Below, in pieces: positions 28,718 to 37,047 of a stretch of 64,000 nucleotides of DNA. Position numbers and translations under genes: made by a program. The notes beneath the pieces are model-generated. The model was not told where the DNA came from, did not search any database, and saw only the letters and a program-made list of their open reading frames with translations. The stretch is from positions 115,365 to 179,364 of the forward strand of contig JANQNH010000004.1 in the NCBI GenBank assembly GCA_028279655.1, given 5' to 3'. How positions within the stretch are numbered: position 1 is the stretch's first letter; each line of letters begins with the position of its first letter. Source of the DNA: Candidatus Nanoarchaeia archaeon. GTDB lineage: Archaea; Nanobdellota; Nanobdellia; Woesearchaeales; JACPBV01.

Positions 28718-29851
28718 TTATGATTCAATTGAATGCTCAAGTTCATCTAATCTTTTTTTTATCTTAGGATTATCCTCTATACTTAGGGCTACCCTATAAT
28801 GTCTAATAGCATCACGCATAAGTACTTGTCCTTCATCAAAGCAACTATCAACATCTCCATCCATTGCTCTAAAAATTTCTCTTTCTTCAGGTTCATGAAA
28901 ATGTTCTGCCAAAAATTCTTCTGATGCTGCAAGATAGTAATAATTTGTGCTATTTCCATTTAGGTTACAAGCCATTCTCATATGCTCGATTGCCTTTCTG
29001 AATGATCTTATCCTTTCATCTCTATCTCTTCGTAAACAGCCAATCATAAAATAACTATAGCCTACACTGCTATGCAGCCTATCGTCCTCCTTGAGCATTA
29101 TACCTTCTTCAGAAGCTTCAATCGCACCAAGGTATGCATCTACTCTCATCTTATCATTCCTTCCTTCAAGCAGATCTCCCAACCTATTCCTACTTCGCCC
29201 AAGTCTGTAACATATATCAGAATTTTCTGGATTTAGTATTGATGCCTGACTATAGTTCTGTATAATCCTATTAAGATTATCCATTCTCTGACCTTCAGGA
29301 ACCGTTCTGCTCTCCAAAGAAGAAGCTAGCTCCCTGTAATCCCCCTTATTTCCCCTATATGCAACAACAATACCTAAAAGACCAGATGCCACATCCACTA
29401 TATCTGACCTGACAAAGGTTATGTTCCTCCCATCACTAGTGTCCATTATTATGTTTTCCTTTGGAAGGCTCATAAGAAATACCGCCGTATCATAATATCT
29501 CCATAATGCTCTATCAAATGCATCGTTTTCCCTGGAACATTCCTTTGAGGATTGATGGTAAAAATCAGGTCTATCCTTTAATCCCTCCAATACCCAGTTA
29601 ACATAGATTAGATTATTGTAATCAACTAATTTCCCCCTAAACCTATACACAAAACCGAACAATTCCCTGGCAATTGCATAGAAGTCAGAAGTAACTATAC
29701 CAAAAGCCTCGTTATTATCATTTACAACCAATCCCTTTTCTCTTGGGATATATCTGATTAAAGATTCAGCTGCATTTTTACAATATCCTACAGCATCCAC
29801 CATACATTTCTCCACGTCAATCCCAGAATTTGTATAAACATGTCTTTTCAT
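28718..29851 (-). CDS. TPR-like helical repeat protein, unknown
   Basis: A 377-aa soluble, mostly helical protein. I start it at 29851 rather than at the longer reading (29971), because the longer form would run through its own promoter and into the divergent thioesterase gene. TPR-like spacing is visible: NYSQASILNPENSDICYRLG (~210-230), VDAYLGAIEASEEG, IRSFRKAIEHMRMACNLNG, AIRHYRVALSIEDNP near the C-terminus. Such repeats bind other proteins. The N-terminal half has no family I recognise. A TATA box centred 25 nt upstream makes the transcript leaderless. Confidence 0.75.
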   Translation of the reverse strand: MKRHVYTNSGIDVEKCMVDAVGYCKNAAESLIRYIPREKGLVVNDNNEAFGIVTSDFYAIARELFGFVYRFRGKLVDYNNLIYVNWVLEGLKDRPDFYHQSSKECSRENDAFDRALWRYYDTAVFLMSLPKENIIMDTSDGRNITFVRSDIVDVASGLLGIVVAYRGNKGDYRELASSLESRTVPEGQRMDNLNRIIQNYSQASILNPENSDICYRLGRSRNRLGDLLEGRNDKMRVDAYLGAIEASEEGIMLKEDDRLHSSVGYSYFMIGCLRRDRDERIRSFRKAIEHMRMACNLNGNSTNYYYLAASEEFLAEHFHEPEEREIFRAMDGDVDSCFDEGQVLMRDAIRHYRVALSIEDNPKIKKRLDELEHSIES

Positions 29852-29870
29852 ATTTGAGTGAAATAGAGGT

Positions 29871-29881
29871 TTATTTTTAAA
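29871..29881 (-). promoter_or_regulatory. TATA box of the TPR-like gene
   Basis: On the minus strand CTTTAAAAATAA, centred about 25 nt before the ATG at 29851; a leaderless start is predicted. Confidence 0.6.
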
Positions 29882-29902
29882 GCTATGTTTCAAAACAAAA
29901 AA

Positions 29903-29910
29903 CATAAATA
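29903..29910 (+). promoter_or_regulatory. TATA box of the thioesterase gene
   Basis: CATAAATA, centred 27 nt before the ATG at 29934. With the neighbouring minus-strand box it forms a compact divergent promoter. Confidence 0.5.
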
Positions 29911-29933
29911 CTCCTGACAAATACAGATTCGTT

Positions 29934-30323
29934 ATGAACAAAACAGAACACAGGGTAAGATATTCAGACACAGACCACTTTGGTGTAGTTTACTACGCTA
30001 GATATCTGGATTGGTTCGAAGCAGGACGGACAGAGATACTTAGGACAAAAGGAGTGACATACGCAGAACTGGAAAAGAAAGGCTTCTTCGCCCCAGTAGT
30101 AGAGGTAAAGGTAAACTATAAGAAACCAGGAAGATATGATGATATAATCAAGCTAAAAACAACAGTTGAACATGTAGGAAACTCAAGCATCAAATTCGCA
30201 TATAAGGTAATAAACAAGAAAACAAAAGACTTACTGGCAGAAGCCTACACAGTTAATGTCTTTATAGATAAGGATATGAATTCTGTAAGGATTCCTGATG
30301 AGGTTAGGAAAGCTTTGGAGTGA
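29934..30323 (+). CDS. Acyl-CoA thioesterase, YbgC/4HBT hotdog family
   Basis: A 129-aa single hotdog domain. The signature YSDTDHFGVVYYARYLDWFE near the N-terminus matches YbgC-type thioesterases, with Asp14 as the catalytic acid (second Asp of DTD in E. coli YbgC). It hydrolyses an acyl-CoA thioester, often short-chain or hydroxybenzoyl-CoA. Predicted cytoplasmic and leaderless. Given the surrounding acyl-CoA genes it may release fatty acid from an elongation or degradation cycle, or clear stalled intermediates (inference). Confidence 0.88.
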   Translation: MNKTEHRVRYSDTDHFGVVYYARYLDWFEAGRTEILRTKGVTYAELEKKGFFAPVVEVKVNYKKPGRYDDIIKLKTTVEHVGNSSIKFAYKVINKKTKDLLAEAYTVNVFIDKDMNSVRIPDEVRKALE

Positions 30324-30350
30324 GAAATTTTATTCAAGTATTTTTTCTTT
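30324..30350. terminator. Convergent T-rich / A-rich end
   Basis: Only ten bases separate the thioesterase from the convergent membrane-protein gene. The plus strand has a run of T with few interruptions (TATTTTTTCTTTTTTT), the form of an archaeal terminator, lying partly inside the end of the opposite gene. Confidence 0.35.
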
Positions 30351-31521
30351 TTTTAAATGATTTTTTCTTAACAAAATTTATGATAATCACTTCAAACCAA
30401 ATACCCAAAATAACAATAATTGAAATCTTTAACCATTGACTCTTAGCTAGAATAAAAATAAGCATTAATGCAACAATTAAATAGAATATTGATAATAATT
30501 TGATTAATTTACCTATAAATTTAATTAATTGAGGGTATTTTTTTGATAAAAACGAAATTAAATCAATAAAGATAAGTACCAAGAAGAAAGAGATTATAGA
30601 TAAATAGTAACTTATAATGATTGTTAACCAATCATTACTAAACTTATTTAAGAAGATAATCATAAATGGAACCATAAATATTGATATAAGTGCAAAAGGC
30701 AACATAAAAATCCAGATAAGGACGTCTTCTGGAATCATCAATAGATTGGATAGAACCCAATAAAGAGGCAGTGTAAAAAAATAAACAATTAAGAAAAACA
30801 GCATAATCCTTTTTCGCTTTAAGTACCAGTTGTAAACTACAGGCATTTTTACGACTCTAGAATGTAACTTCTCTTTCAATGTCTTAAACCCAATTTTCTT
30901 TTCTATAAGGAAAAATAATATGAATATCAGGATACCTAATGCATTTAGATAGTGTGCTTTTTTTTGTAAATCTACTGCCTCCTTATTTGAGGAATTCAAC
31001 TTTTCTATTCTTTCCTTCTCTCTTTCTAACATCAACTTCTCAAAGTGAGACATAGAGTATATATAATAAGAAAAATTTCTTGGTTCTTGCCTAATCCATT
31101 TTTCGTTTTTCTTATATATCCAATCAATTTGATTATGTTCAGGAACAGATAATTCTATCTTATAAGGCCCCATTTGTTTAAATATAATGATATCGTGCAT
31201 ATCCTCTTGAATTTTACCTTTATAGTTATAAAAAGGAAATAAAAACTTCGTTTCGTTTACTTTCAAATTGACTGGATACCTTTTTTGATGAACGAGTTTT
31301 TCCTTAGGATCAAAGACCCTTACTGTTAATTCCGTGTTTATTTCTTGTTCATCAATATTTTTTAAAGATATGTTATAGTAAAACTCACTTCCAATATAAT
31401 AATCTATGATATCATTACCTTCCTCAGTTAGTATATTAATATCAATTAATACAAATTGGTCTGCTATAGTAAAAGGTATTAAGAATATACTAACCAAAAT
31501 CCATAATAAGGATTTTTTCAT
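30334..31521 (-). CDS. Membrane protein with extracytoplasmic beta domain, unknown, 395 aa
   Basis: A 395-aa protein with a signal peptide (SLLWILVSIFLIPFTIA), a beta-rich outside domain (~22-150) with NISLKN and NVTE-like sites, a short helix-rich linker with a coiled stretch (LMLEREKERIEKL), then about six membrane helices (~190-375) and a basic end. The outer domain resembles Ig-like/DUF11-type folds but I cannot assign a family. The gene looks more AT-rich than its neighbours (many TTT and AAA codons), which may mean later acquisition. TATA at 31547-31555, about 30 nt upstream. Confidence 0.7.
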   Translation of the reverse strand: MKKSLLWILVSIFLIPFTIADQFVLIDINILTEEGNDIIDYYIGSEFYYNISLKNIDEQEINTELTVRVFDPKEKLVHQKRYPVNLKVNETKFLFPFYNYKGKIQEDMHDIIIFKQMGPYKIELSVPEHNQIDWIYKKNEKWIRQEPRNFSYYIYSMSHFEKLMLEREKERIEKLNSSNKEAVDLQKKAHYLNALGILIFILFFLIEKKIGFKTLKEKLHSRVVKMPVVYNWYLKRKRIMLFFLIVYFFTLPLYWVLSNLLMIPEDVLIWIFMLPFALISIFMVPFMIIFLNKFSNDWLTIIISYYLSIISFFLVLIFIDLISFLSKKYPQLIKFIGKLIKLLSIFYLIVALMLIFILAKSQWLKISIIVILGIWFEVIIINFVKKKSFKKRKNT

Positions 31522-31546
31522 ATATCTTAGTGGTGTAGTTATATCA

Positions 31547-31555
31547 TATATAAAA
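31547..31555 (-). promoter_or_regulatory. TATA box of the 395-aa membrane-protein gene
   Basis: On the minus strand TTTTATATA, about 30 nt before the ATG at 31521. The rest of the 31522-31595 gap holds nothing else I can name. Confidence 0.55.
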
Positions 31556-31595
31556 TTAGTGTAATAGTGAAAACCCTTATACTCTCAGAGACCCC

Positions 31596-32279
31596 TCACC
31601 CCAAGAAAACATCCCCTTCAACAACCTTAACTTTCTTCCCATTCTTCAACTTCAAAATCAAAAAACAATCCTTATCAACATCATAAGCAATCCCAGAATA
31701 ATCCTTACCAAGACTCTTAACCTTAACCTTAGAACCCAAAAAAGAATACCTCTTCCAATCACAAATTATCTTATTCTTTTTTCCATCCTTCAAAAACCTA
31801 AGATAATACTCAAAATAATTAAGCAACTTATTGATTATTTTCTTATTATTAATTTCTTTACCAAAGATTTCTTTTAATGAGGTGGCTTTTTTCTCTAATG
31901 TTTTTGGAATTTTATTATTTGTATTGATCCCGATCCCAACTATTGCATCATCACCAATCTTAGTCAATATCCCACAAACCTTTTTACCAACATATATAAG
32001 GTCATTAGGCCACTTTATTACTGTCCTAATACCCAAAACATCCTCAACAGCCCTACATGCAGATAATGCACCAATGAAAGTTAGGTAAGCAGCGTCCTCT
32101 TTCTCCAAAACAACGGATAGATATACTCCACCCGGTAAAGAACTCCAACTCCTACCAAATCTTCCTTTGCCTTTGCCCTGAGACTCAGCAACAACAACAG
32201 AACCAGCTGGAAACTTCTTTGCCTTATCGATCGTAGAATCAACCTTTTTAAAACAATGAACCTTAAACATTTTCATCAT
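31596..32279 (-). CDS. birA: Biotin--[acetyl-CoA-carboxylase] ligase
   Basis: A 227-aa biotin protein ligase without the N-terminal DNA-binding domain of E. coli BirA, so it is an enzyme only. Motifs: GKGKGRFGRSW (biotinyl-AMP loop), KWPNDL and the KxCGIL strand, with GIGINTN following. The C-terminal SH3-like domain is present (~180-227). It attaches biotin to Lys94 of the carrier encoded at 27.8 kb. Its start lies inside the 3' end of the biotin carboxylase gene (17-bp overlap), with AGGAG about 13 nt upstream, so the two are one operon. Met4 would also be a possible start. Confidence 0.92.
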   Translation of the reverse strand: MMKMFKVHCFKKVDSTIDKAKKFPAGSVVVAESQGKGKGRFGRSWSSLPGGVYLSVVLEKEDAAYLTFIGALSACRAVEDVLGIRTVIKWPNDLIYVGKKVCGILTKIGDDAIVGIGINTNNKIPKTLEKKATSLKEIFGKEINNKKIINKLLNYFEYYLRFLKDGKKNKIICDWKRYSFLGSKVKVKSLGKDYSGIAYDVDKDCFLILKLKNGKKVKVVEGDVFLG

Positions 32280-34149
32280 GATTCATAGACTCCTGTCTTC
32301 CTGCAATGACCCACTCGCTTGGCTTCTTATCGATCTTGTTTTTCTCTGTATATTGGCTAACAGCAGTTGTAACGATCAATAGCTTCTCTTTTTTTGATAA
32401 TTCGTTCTTTTTAGATTTACTCTTCCCAATTTTCTCAATAATCTTGTTTTTTTCGATAAAACTGGTAGTAATAGAACCCTTGACAAATTCCTTTGAATTC
32501 AAAACAGCCTTATGGAATGGGATAGTGGTATCTACACCTTCAATTATGAACTCCTCTAACGCCCTCTTCATACGTGCAATTGCTTCTGCCCTATTGCTTC
32601 CACGACACATCAGCTTCGCAATTAAGGAATCATAATGGGGGCTTACGACATGCCCTGTATGACAGGAACTACATACCCTTATTCCTGGGCCTCCAGGAGG
32701 AAGATAATTGACAATAGTTCCTGTCTGAGGACAGAATCCTTCAGAAGGACACTCTGCATTGATCCTGCATTCAATAGCCGAACCGCTTATCTTTATGTCG
32801 CTTTGATCATAGGCAAGCTTTGCACCAGCAGCTATCTTTACCTGCTCCTTGAGCAGATCAACACCAGTTATCATCTCAGTAATCCCATGTTCAACCTGGA
32901 TCCTGGTGTTCATCTCCATAAAATAGAAGTTTCTTTCCTTATCAAGCAAAAACTCAACCGTCCCAGCACCTTCATATTTAACAGACTTAACTATCTTAAT
33001 GGCCGCATCCCCTATTTTTTCCCTTAACTTGCTGTCCAAAGCAGGGGAAGGCGCCTCCTCTATAAGTTTCTGGTGCCTTCTTTGTACACTACAATCTCTC
33101 TCCCCAAGATGGATTGCATTTCCATACTTATCAGATAGTACCTGGAATTCTATATGTATTGGTTCTTCTAGATATTTTTCCATATATAATGCATTATTGC
33201 CAAAAGAAGCCTCTGCCTCCGACTGTGCACTTTTAAAAGAAGAAGCAAGCTCTTTTTCATTCTTGACTATCCTCATACCTTTTCCACCGCCTCCAGAGAC
33301 AGCCTTTATTATTACAGGATAGCCTATGTCCTTCGCTAGTTTCAATGCATCTTTCTCATTCTTCAATGCCTGGTTAGCACCAGCAATAACAGGGATACCT
33401 AATTTCTCTATTGCCCTCTTAGCAGAATCTTTATTCCCCATAAGGACCATAGATTTCGAAGAAGGCCCTATCAACTTAACCTTCTTGGTTTCACATAACT
33501 GTGCAAAATCACTGTTCTCTGACAAGAACCCATAACCAGGATGGATTGCATCACATTTTGTCTTCTTTGCAATATCAACTATCTTCTTGTAATCAAGATA
33601 AGCTTTAGAACTTTCACCTAGATAGTATTTCTTATCGGCAAACCTGACTGCCAGGGTATCTTTATCAGGCTTTGTATAGACTATTGCAGTCTTTATTCCA
33701 AGCTCTCTGCATGCCCTTATTATCCTAAGGGCGATCTCTCCTCTATTCGCAATCAAAACCCCCCTGAACAGCTTCTCCTTGCTAACAGTGCTATACTCTC
33801 TTTCCTCTTCAACATTAGTTAATCCTTTGGCTAGCATATCTAAGAAAGACTCTGATGATTTGTCCTTGATCACCTTATTTATCTGTTTCTCAGTAAGATT
33901 TGGAAGCTTCTTAGCCAGGTTCTTTGTTATAAGGTCCCCAAAACCATTCATATCAGGATTATGCATGAGCTTCTCATCCTTCTCCAAAGTAATGATATGC
34001 GACCTTACTATCTTCTCCACTTCCTCATATAGATAAGGTACCTTATCGTGGGTTTTCCTGGCTAACCTCTTAAGAAACCTATAACTCTCCGCAATAGGTA
34101 TAAGTAGTGTATCTACAGTATTTGCCAGTTTTTTCTGCTTACTTCTCAT
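32263..34149 (-). CDS. Biotin carboxylase with an unusual N-terminal extension
   Basis: A 628-aa protein. Residues ~128-575 are a complete ATP-grasp biotin carboxylase: GVLIANRGEIALRIIRA, HPGYGFLSEN, the glycine-rich ATP loop SGGGGKGMR, ERDCSVQRRHQKLIEEAPSP and MNTRIQVEHGITE. It carboxylates the biotin on the carrier with ATP and bicarbonate. Residues 1-~127 form a charged helical extension not present in normal AccC (about 450 aa). There is no fused biotinyl domain; the carrier is a separate protein. The ~50 residues after the core are basic. It is first in an operon with the biotin ligase and has a leaderless-type promoter at 34173-34180. Confidence 0.92.
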   Translation of the reverse strand: MRSKQKKLANTVDTLLIPIAESYRFLKRLARKTHDKVPYLYEEVEKIVRSHIITLEKDEKLMHNPDMNGFGDLITKNLAKKLPNLTEKQINKVIKDKSSESFLDMLAKGLTNVEEEREYSTVSKEKLFRGVLIANRGEIALRIIRACRELGIKTAIVYTKPDKDTLAVRFADKKYYLGESSKAYLDYKKIVDIAKKTKCDAIHPGYGFLSENSDFAQLCETKKVKLIGPSSKSMVLMGNKDSAKRAIEKLGIPVIAGANQALKNEKDALKLAKDIGYPVIIKAVSGGGGKGMRIVKNEKELASSFKSAQSEAEASFGNNALYMEKYLEEPIHIEFQVLSDKYGNAIHLGERDCSVQRRHQKLIEEAPSPALDSKLREKIGDAAIKIVKSVKYEGAGTVEFLLDKERNFYFMEMNTRIQVEHGITEMITGVDLLKEQVKIAAGAKLAYDQSDIKISGSAIECRINAECPSEGFCPQTGTIVNYLPPGGPGIRVCSSCHTGHVVSPHYDSLIAKLMCRGSNRAEAIARMKRALEEFIIEGVDTTIPFHKAVLNSKEFVKGSITTSFIEKNKIIEKIGKSKSKKNELSKKEKLLIVTTAVSQYTEKNKIDKKPSEWVIAGRQESMNHDENV

Positions 34150-34172
34150 ATGGTTTTATAGTTGGTTTTGGC

Positions 34173-34180
34173 TTTAAAAA
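34173..34180 (-). promoter_or_regulatory. TATA box of the biotin carboxylase/ligase operon
   Basis: On the minus strand TTTTTAAA, about 27 nt before the ATG at 34149. Confidence 0.6.
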
Positions 34181-34212
34181 ACTTGTCAATTTAAGACCTA
34201 TAAAACATAACA

Positions 34213-34220
34213 TTTTTAAA
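34213..34220 (+). promoter_or_regulatory. TATA box of the dehydratase-thiolase-reductase operon
   Basis: TTTTTAAA in CATTTTTAAAGCG. A start near 34243 gives a leader of about 20 nt that contains GGGGTG, a ribosome site seven bases before the ATG at 34262. Confidence 0.6.
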
Positions 34221-34261
34221 GCGTTTTAGCCTTCTGAAAACTAGTCAACGGGGTGTTGAAT

Positions 34262-34762
34262 ATGAAAACAATAGATGAACTAAAGAACGAAAAAGGAGAA
34301 ATTGATAGCAACGCTATCAAGCAGATCATTCCATACGAGAGGCCATTCTTGATGATAGACAGAGTCCTGACCCTAGATAAAAGCAAGATTTCAGCAGTAA
34401 AGAACACAAGTGCAAATGAGGAATTCTTTAAGGGCCACTTTGCAGGTTTCCCTATAATGCCAGGGGCACTGATAATAGAAGGGATGGGCCAGGCAGGGAC
34501 ATTATTGGTTAGGTACAACCTGGACAATCACTGGGAAAAAGAGGTTTTAGCCTATAAGATAAAAGAAGCTAAGTTCTCTGCTCCAACATTCCCAGGAGAT
34601 CAGCTCAAATACGAAGTTACTCTCTTAGGAAAAGATGAAAGAGGTGCTTTGCTATCAGGAAAAGCATTCGTAAACGACAAGGTAGTGGCTGAAGCAACGA
34701 TGATGGTGGCTGTTGTAGATAGGAGAGACTTTAGGTCAAAAGCAAGTCCTGTTTATAAGTGA
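34262..34762 (+). CDS. FabZ/FabA-like 3-hydroxyacyl dehydratase (hotdog)
   Basis: A 166-aa hotdog protein. I use ATG 34262, preceded by GGGGTG, not the GTG nine bases upstream. The FabZ pattern is clear: IPYERPFLMIDRV, then FFKGHFAGFPIMPGALIIEGMGQ with catalytic His59 and Glu73. FabZ enzymes dehydrate (3R)-hydroxyacyl-ACP to trans-2-enoyl-ACP; no acyl carrier protein gene is present in the window, so a CoA thioester may be used here (inference). The usual PHRYPF motif is changed to PYERPF. First gene of an operon with two thiolases, a zinc-ribbon/DUF362 protein and FabG, so it supplies the dehydration step of the same cycle. Confidence 0.88.
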   Translation: MKTIDELKNEKGEIDSNAIKQIIPYERPFLMIDRVLTLDKSKISAVKNTSANEEFFKGHFAGFPIMPGALIIEGMGQAGTLLVRYNLDNHWEKEVLAYKIKEAKFSAPTFPGDQLKYEVTLLGKDERGALLSGKAFVNDKVVAEATMMVAVVDRRDFRSKASPVYK

Positions 34763-34768
34763 TTTCTT

Positions 34769-35899
34769 ATGGAAAGGTACGTAAAAGGCGTTGGAATGAC
34801 AAAATTTACAGTAGAAGATAGAAGTACCCATAGTATGGCCCAAGAGGCAATCAGAGAAGCACTGACAGACGCAAACATGAACCTTGATGAGATTGAAGCA
34901 GCAGTAGTCAGCACAGTGGACACAAAGATAAATGATGAAAGACAAAGGATGTATGGGCTTGTTCTGAGCAGCATGCTTAACAGGAAAATGCCGATTATTA
35001 GGGTTCCAGCTGTTTGTGGGGGCGGGGGAGCAGCTTTTTGGACAGCTCTAAGGCTAAAATACAATAATATCCTTGTTTTAGGGGTAGATAAGGTATTATC
35101 CAACACAACCCCTTTAATAACAAAAGAGATAATGAATGCAGGAGACAATTTTTGGGAGCAGGAAGAAGGACTTATATTCCCTGCAGTTAATGCACTTGTA
35201 GCACAACAACATATGCTTAGATATGATACAACACATGAAGACCTGCTGAAGATAGCATACAAAAACCACCATAATGGAAGCCTAAATCCAAAGGCACGTT
35301 TTTATAATAAGAAGATTTCATTAGAGGAGATAAAAAAAGCGCCGATCATCTCTACCCCATTTAACCTATATGATTGTTCTATTAGCGTTAATGGTGCAGC
35401 TGCAGTGATAATATCCAATGACAAGACAGATATCAAGGTAGAAGGATCAGCTTTGGCAACAGATTATATTGCACCCTTTGAAAGGGAGGATATGACAGTA
35501 TGGAATGCAACAGTAAATGCAGGCAAGGAAGCATTTAAACAGGCAAACATAGGTCCAAAAGACATAAACGTTGCTGAACTACACGACGCATTCTCAATAG
35601 TTGAGTTGATAGCTTACGAAGATCTGGGATTCGCCAAAAAAGGAGAAGGCGCCAAGCTAATAAGGGATGGAACCGTAAATCTAGACGGTTCCTTGCCGAT
35701 AAATCCCTCCGGTGGCCTTAAGGCAAGAGGACACCCAATATCTCCAACAGGCGTTGCCCAGATTGTTGAGATTACAAACCAACTTAGGGGAAAATGTGGA
35801 GCAAGACAGACAAAAGACCCAAAACTGGGCCTTACCCACAATGTTGGAGGTGCAGGAGGCACCACAAGCGTCCATATTTTCAAGAAGATTGCATGCTAA
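34769..35899 (+). CDS. Thiolase-family protein (SCP2-type), first of two
   Basis: A 376-aa thiolase-fold enzyme. Active-site residues are Cys83 (VPAVCGGGGAA), His272 (LHDAF) and His322 (GGLKARGHP); the final conserved segment reads THNVGGAGGT, so the second catalytic cysteine of classical thiolases is absent, as in SCP2-type and other archaeal thiolases. It should make or cleave a 3-ketoacyl-CoA using acetyl-CoA. It begins six bases after the dehydratase stop. A paralogue follows after the zinc-ribbon/DUF362 gene; the two may form a heteromer or act on different chain lengths (inference). Not a beta-ketoacyl synthase: the Cys-His-His spacing is that of thiolases. Confidence 0.88.
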   Translation: MERYVKGVGMTKFTVEDRSTHSMAQEAIREALTDANMNLDEIEAAVVSTVDTKINDERQRMYGLVLSSMLNRKMPIIRVPAVCGGGGAAFWTALRLKYNNILVLGVDKVLSNTTPLITKEIMNAGDNFWEQEEGLIFPAVNALVAQQHMLRYDTTHEDLLKIAYKNHHNGSLNPKARFYNKKISLEEIKKAPIISTPFNLYDCSISVNGAAAVIISNDKTDIKVEGSALATDYIAPFEREDMTVWNATVNAGKEAFKQANIGPKDINVAELHDAFSIVELIAYEDLGFAKKGEGAKLIRDGTVNLDGSLPINPSGGLKARGHPISPTGVAQIVEITNQLRGKCGARQTKDPKLGLTHNVGGAGGTTSVHIFKKIAC

Positions 35900-35921
35900 C
35901 AATAAACACAAGGTGATAATC

Positions 35922-37046
35922 ATGACAAAAAATATAAGATGGATTTGCGAGAAATGCAACAAGAAATGGATACATCCAGTTGATAAGTGCATATACTGTA
36001 ATGGGGAGATAAAAAAACAGCTAGGCACAAAACTAAAGGTAACTGGAATAACAAAAGTTAGTGTTCCCTGTCCACCACATCCAATAACACCCTATAATAT
36101 TCTGCTTTTAGAGGACGAACACGGGAATAGGATGCCCAAGAAAACCATAAAGGACTACAATATAGGGGACGTTTATGAAGACATACCAGGTGAATCAGAA
36201 AATACAGTAGCAGTCGTAAAAACAAAATACGATCTTTATGAGGCAGTAAAAGAATCAATAGAATTGATTGGAGACATTGAAGTGACAGAAAAAACAAAAA
36301 TCCTGATCAAGCCAAACCTAGGCATACCAGGTTACGCATATATAGGTATATGTACAAATCCGCACGTCCTTGAGGCACTGATCCAATACCTATTGGATAA
36401 AGGGGCCAAAAAGGAGAACATTACAATTGCTGAGCAGAGCTTCTTTGTGCCTCTGGAAAAGATTGCCAGAAAATCAGGCATCGACAAGATACTTGCAAAA
36501 TTCGGAGTTAATTATGTAGATATCTCAAAGACAGAATTTGAAGAAAAGAAAGAAAGAGAGTTCACTTTTGAAGTAAGCAAGATAGTCAATGATTTCGATC
36601 TGGTACTCAACGTTCCTGTAATAAAGACAGACATGGTTGTTGGGATGGACGGGGCTTTTGAGAACCTTACACGGTTTCTTTCTAAGAAAACCTTTGATAC
36701 TCTGGCAAACGATCCAAAAAAAGCAGTAATGGCACTATCTGTTTTACCCAGCATATTCCCTAAATTTATCACAATTGGAGATGCCACAATAGGGATGCAG
36801 GGAAACGGACCTGCCATTCATGGAGAACCAGGTTTTTTCAATCTTATCTTCGCAGCACGAAATCCAGTTACCCATGACAAAGCAGTTCAGGAAGTATTCT
36901 GCCTGAGAAAACTTCCTTATGTAGAGCTTGCAGGTAAACTGGGTTTAGGAGAAGCAGATATATCTAATATAAACTTCACAGGAAACGAATTAGACGCCCT
37001 TAGAAGAGACATAAAACAACCAATAGGTTCAAAACTGATTAAGTAA
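35922..37046 (+). CDS. Zinc-ribbon/OB-fold (DUF35-like) protein fused to a DUF362 domain
   Basis: A 374-aa protein. I use ATG 35922, which has AAGGTGAT eight bases upstream; a longer reading from 35712 would lie inside the thiolase gene. Residues ~1-30 are a zinc ribbon (CEKC ... CIYC), followed by a short OB-like beta segment (~32-85, VTGITKVSVPCPPHP ... GDVYEDI), the layout of DUF35 proteins that pair with thiolases and pass acyl-CoA in archaea. Residues ~95-374 match the DUF362 family (ILIKPNLG, CTNPHVLEALI, NVPVIKTD, MDGAFENL), whose chemistry is unknown to me. The gene sits between two thiolases, which supports a thiolase-partner role. The fusion itself looks uncommon. Confidence 0.8.
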   Translation: MTKNIRWICEKCNKKWIHPVDKCIYCNGEIKKQLGTKLKVTGITKVSVPCPPHPITPYNILLLEDEHGNRMPKKTIKDYNIGDVYEDIPGESENTVAVVKTKYDLYEAVKESIELIGDIEVTEKTKILIKPNLGIPGYAYIGICTNPHVLEALIQYLLDKGAKKENITIAEQSFFVPLEKIARKSGIDKILAKFGVNYVDISKTEFEEKKEREFTFEVSKIVNDFDLVLNVPVIKTDMVVGMDGAFENLTRFLSKKTFDTLANDPKKAVMALSVLPSIFPKFITIGDATIGMQGNGPAIHGEPGFFNLIFAARNPVTHDKAVQEVFCLRKLPYVELAGKLGLGEADISNINFTGNELDALRRDIKQPIGSKLIK

Positions 37047-37047
37047 A

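Noticed and set aside
29852..29971. Longer N-terminus of the TPR-like protein with a membrane helix
   Set aside because: It would contain its own TATA box and overlap the divergent thioesterase gene; the leaderless start at 29851 explains the sequence better.
35712..35921. Longer N-terminus of the zinc-ribbon/DUF362 protein
   Set aside because: It would lie wholly within the thiolase gene in another frame; ATG 35922 has a good AAGGTGAT in front.
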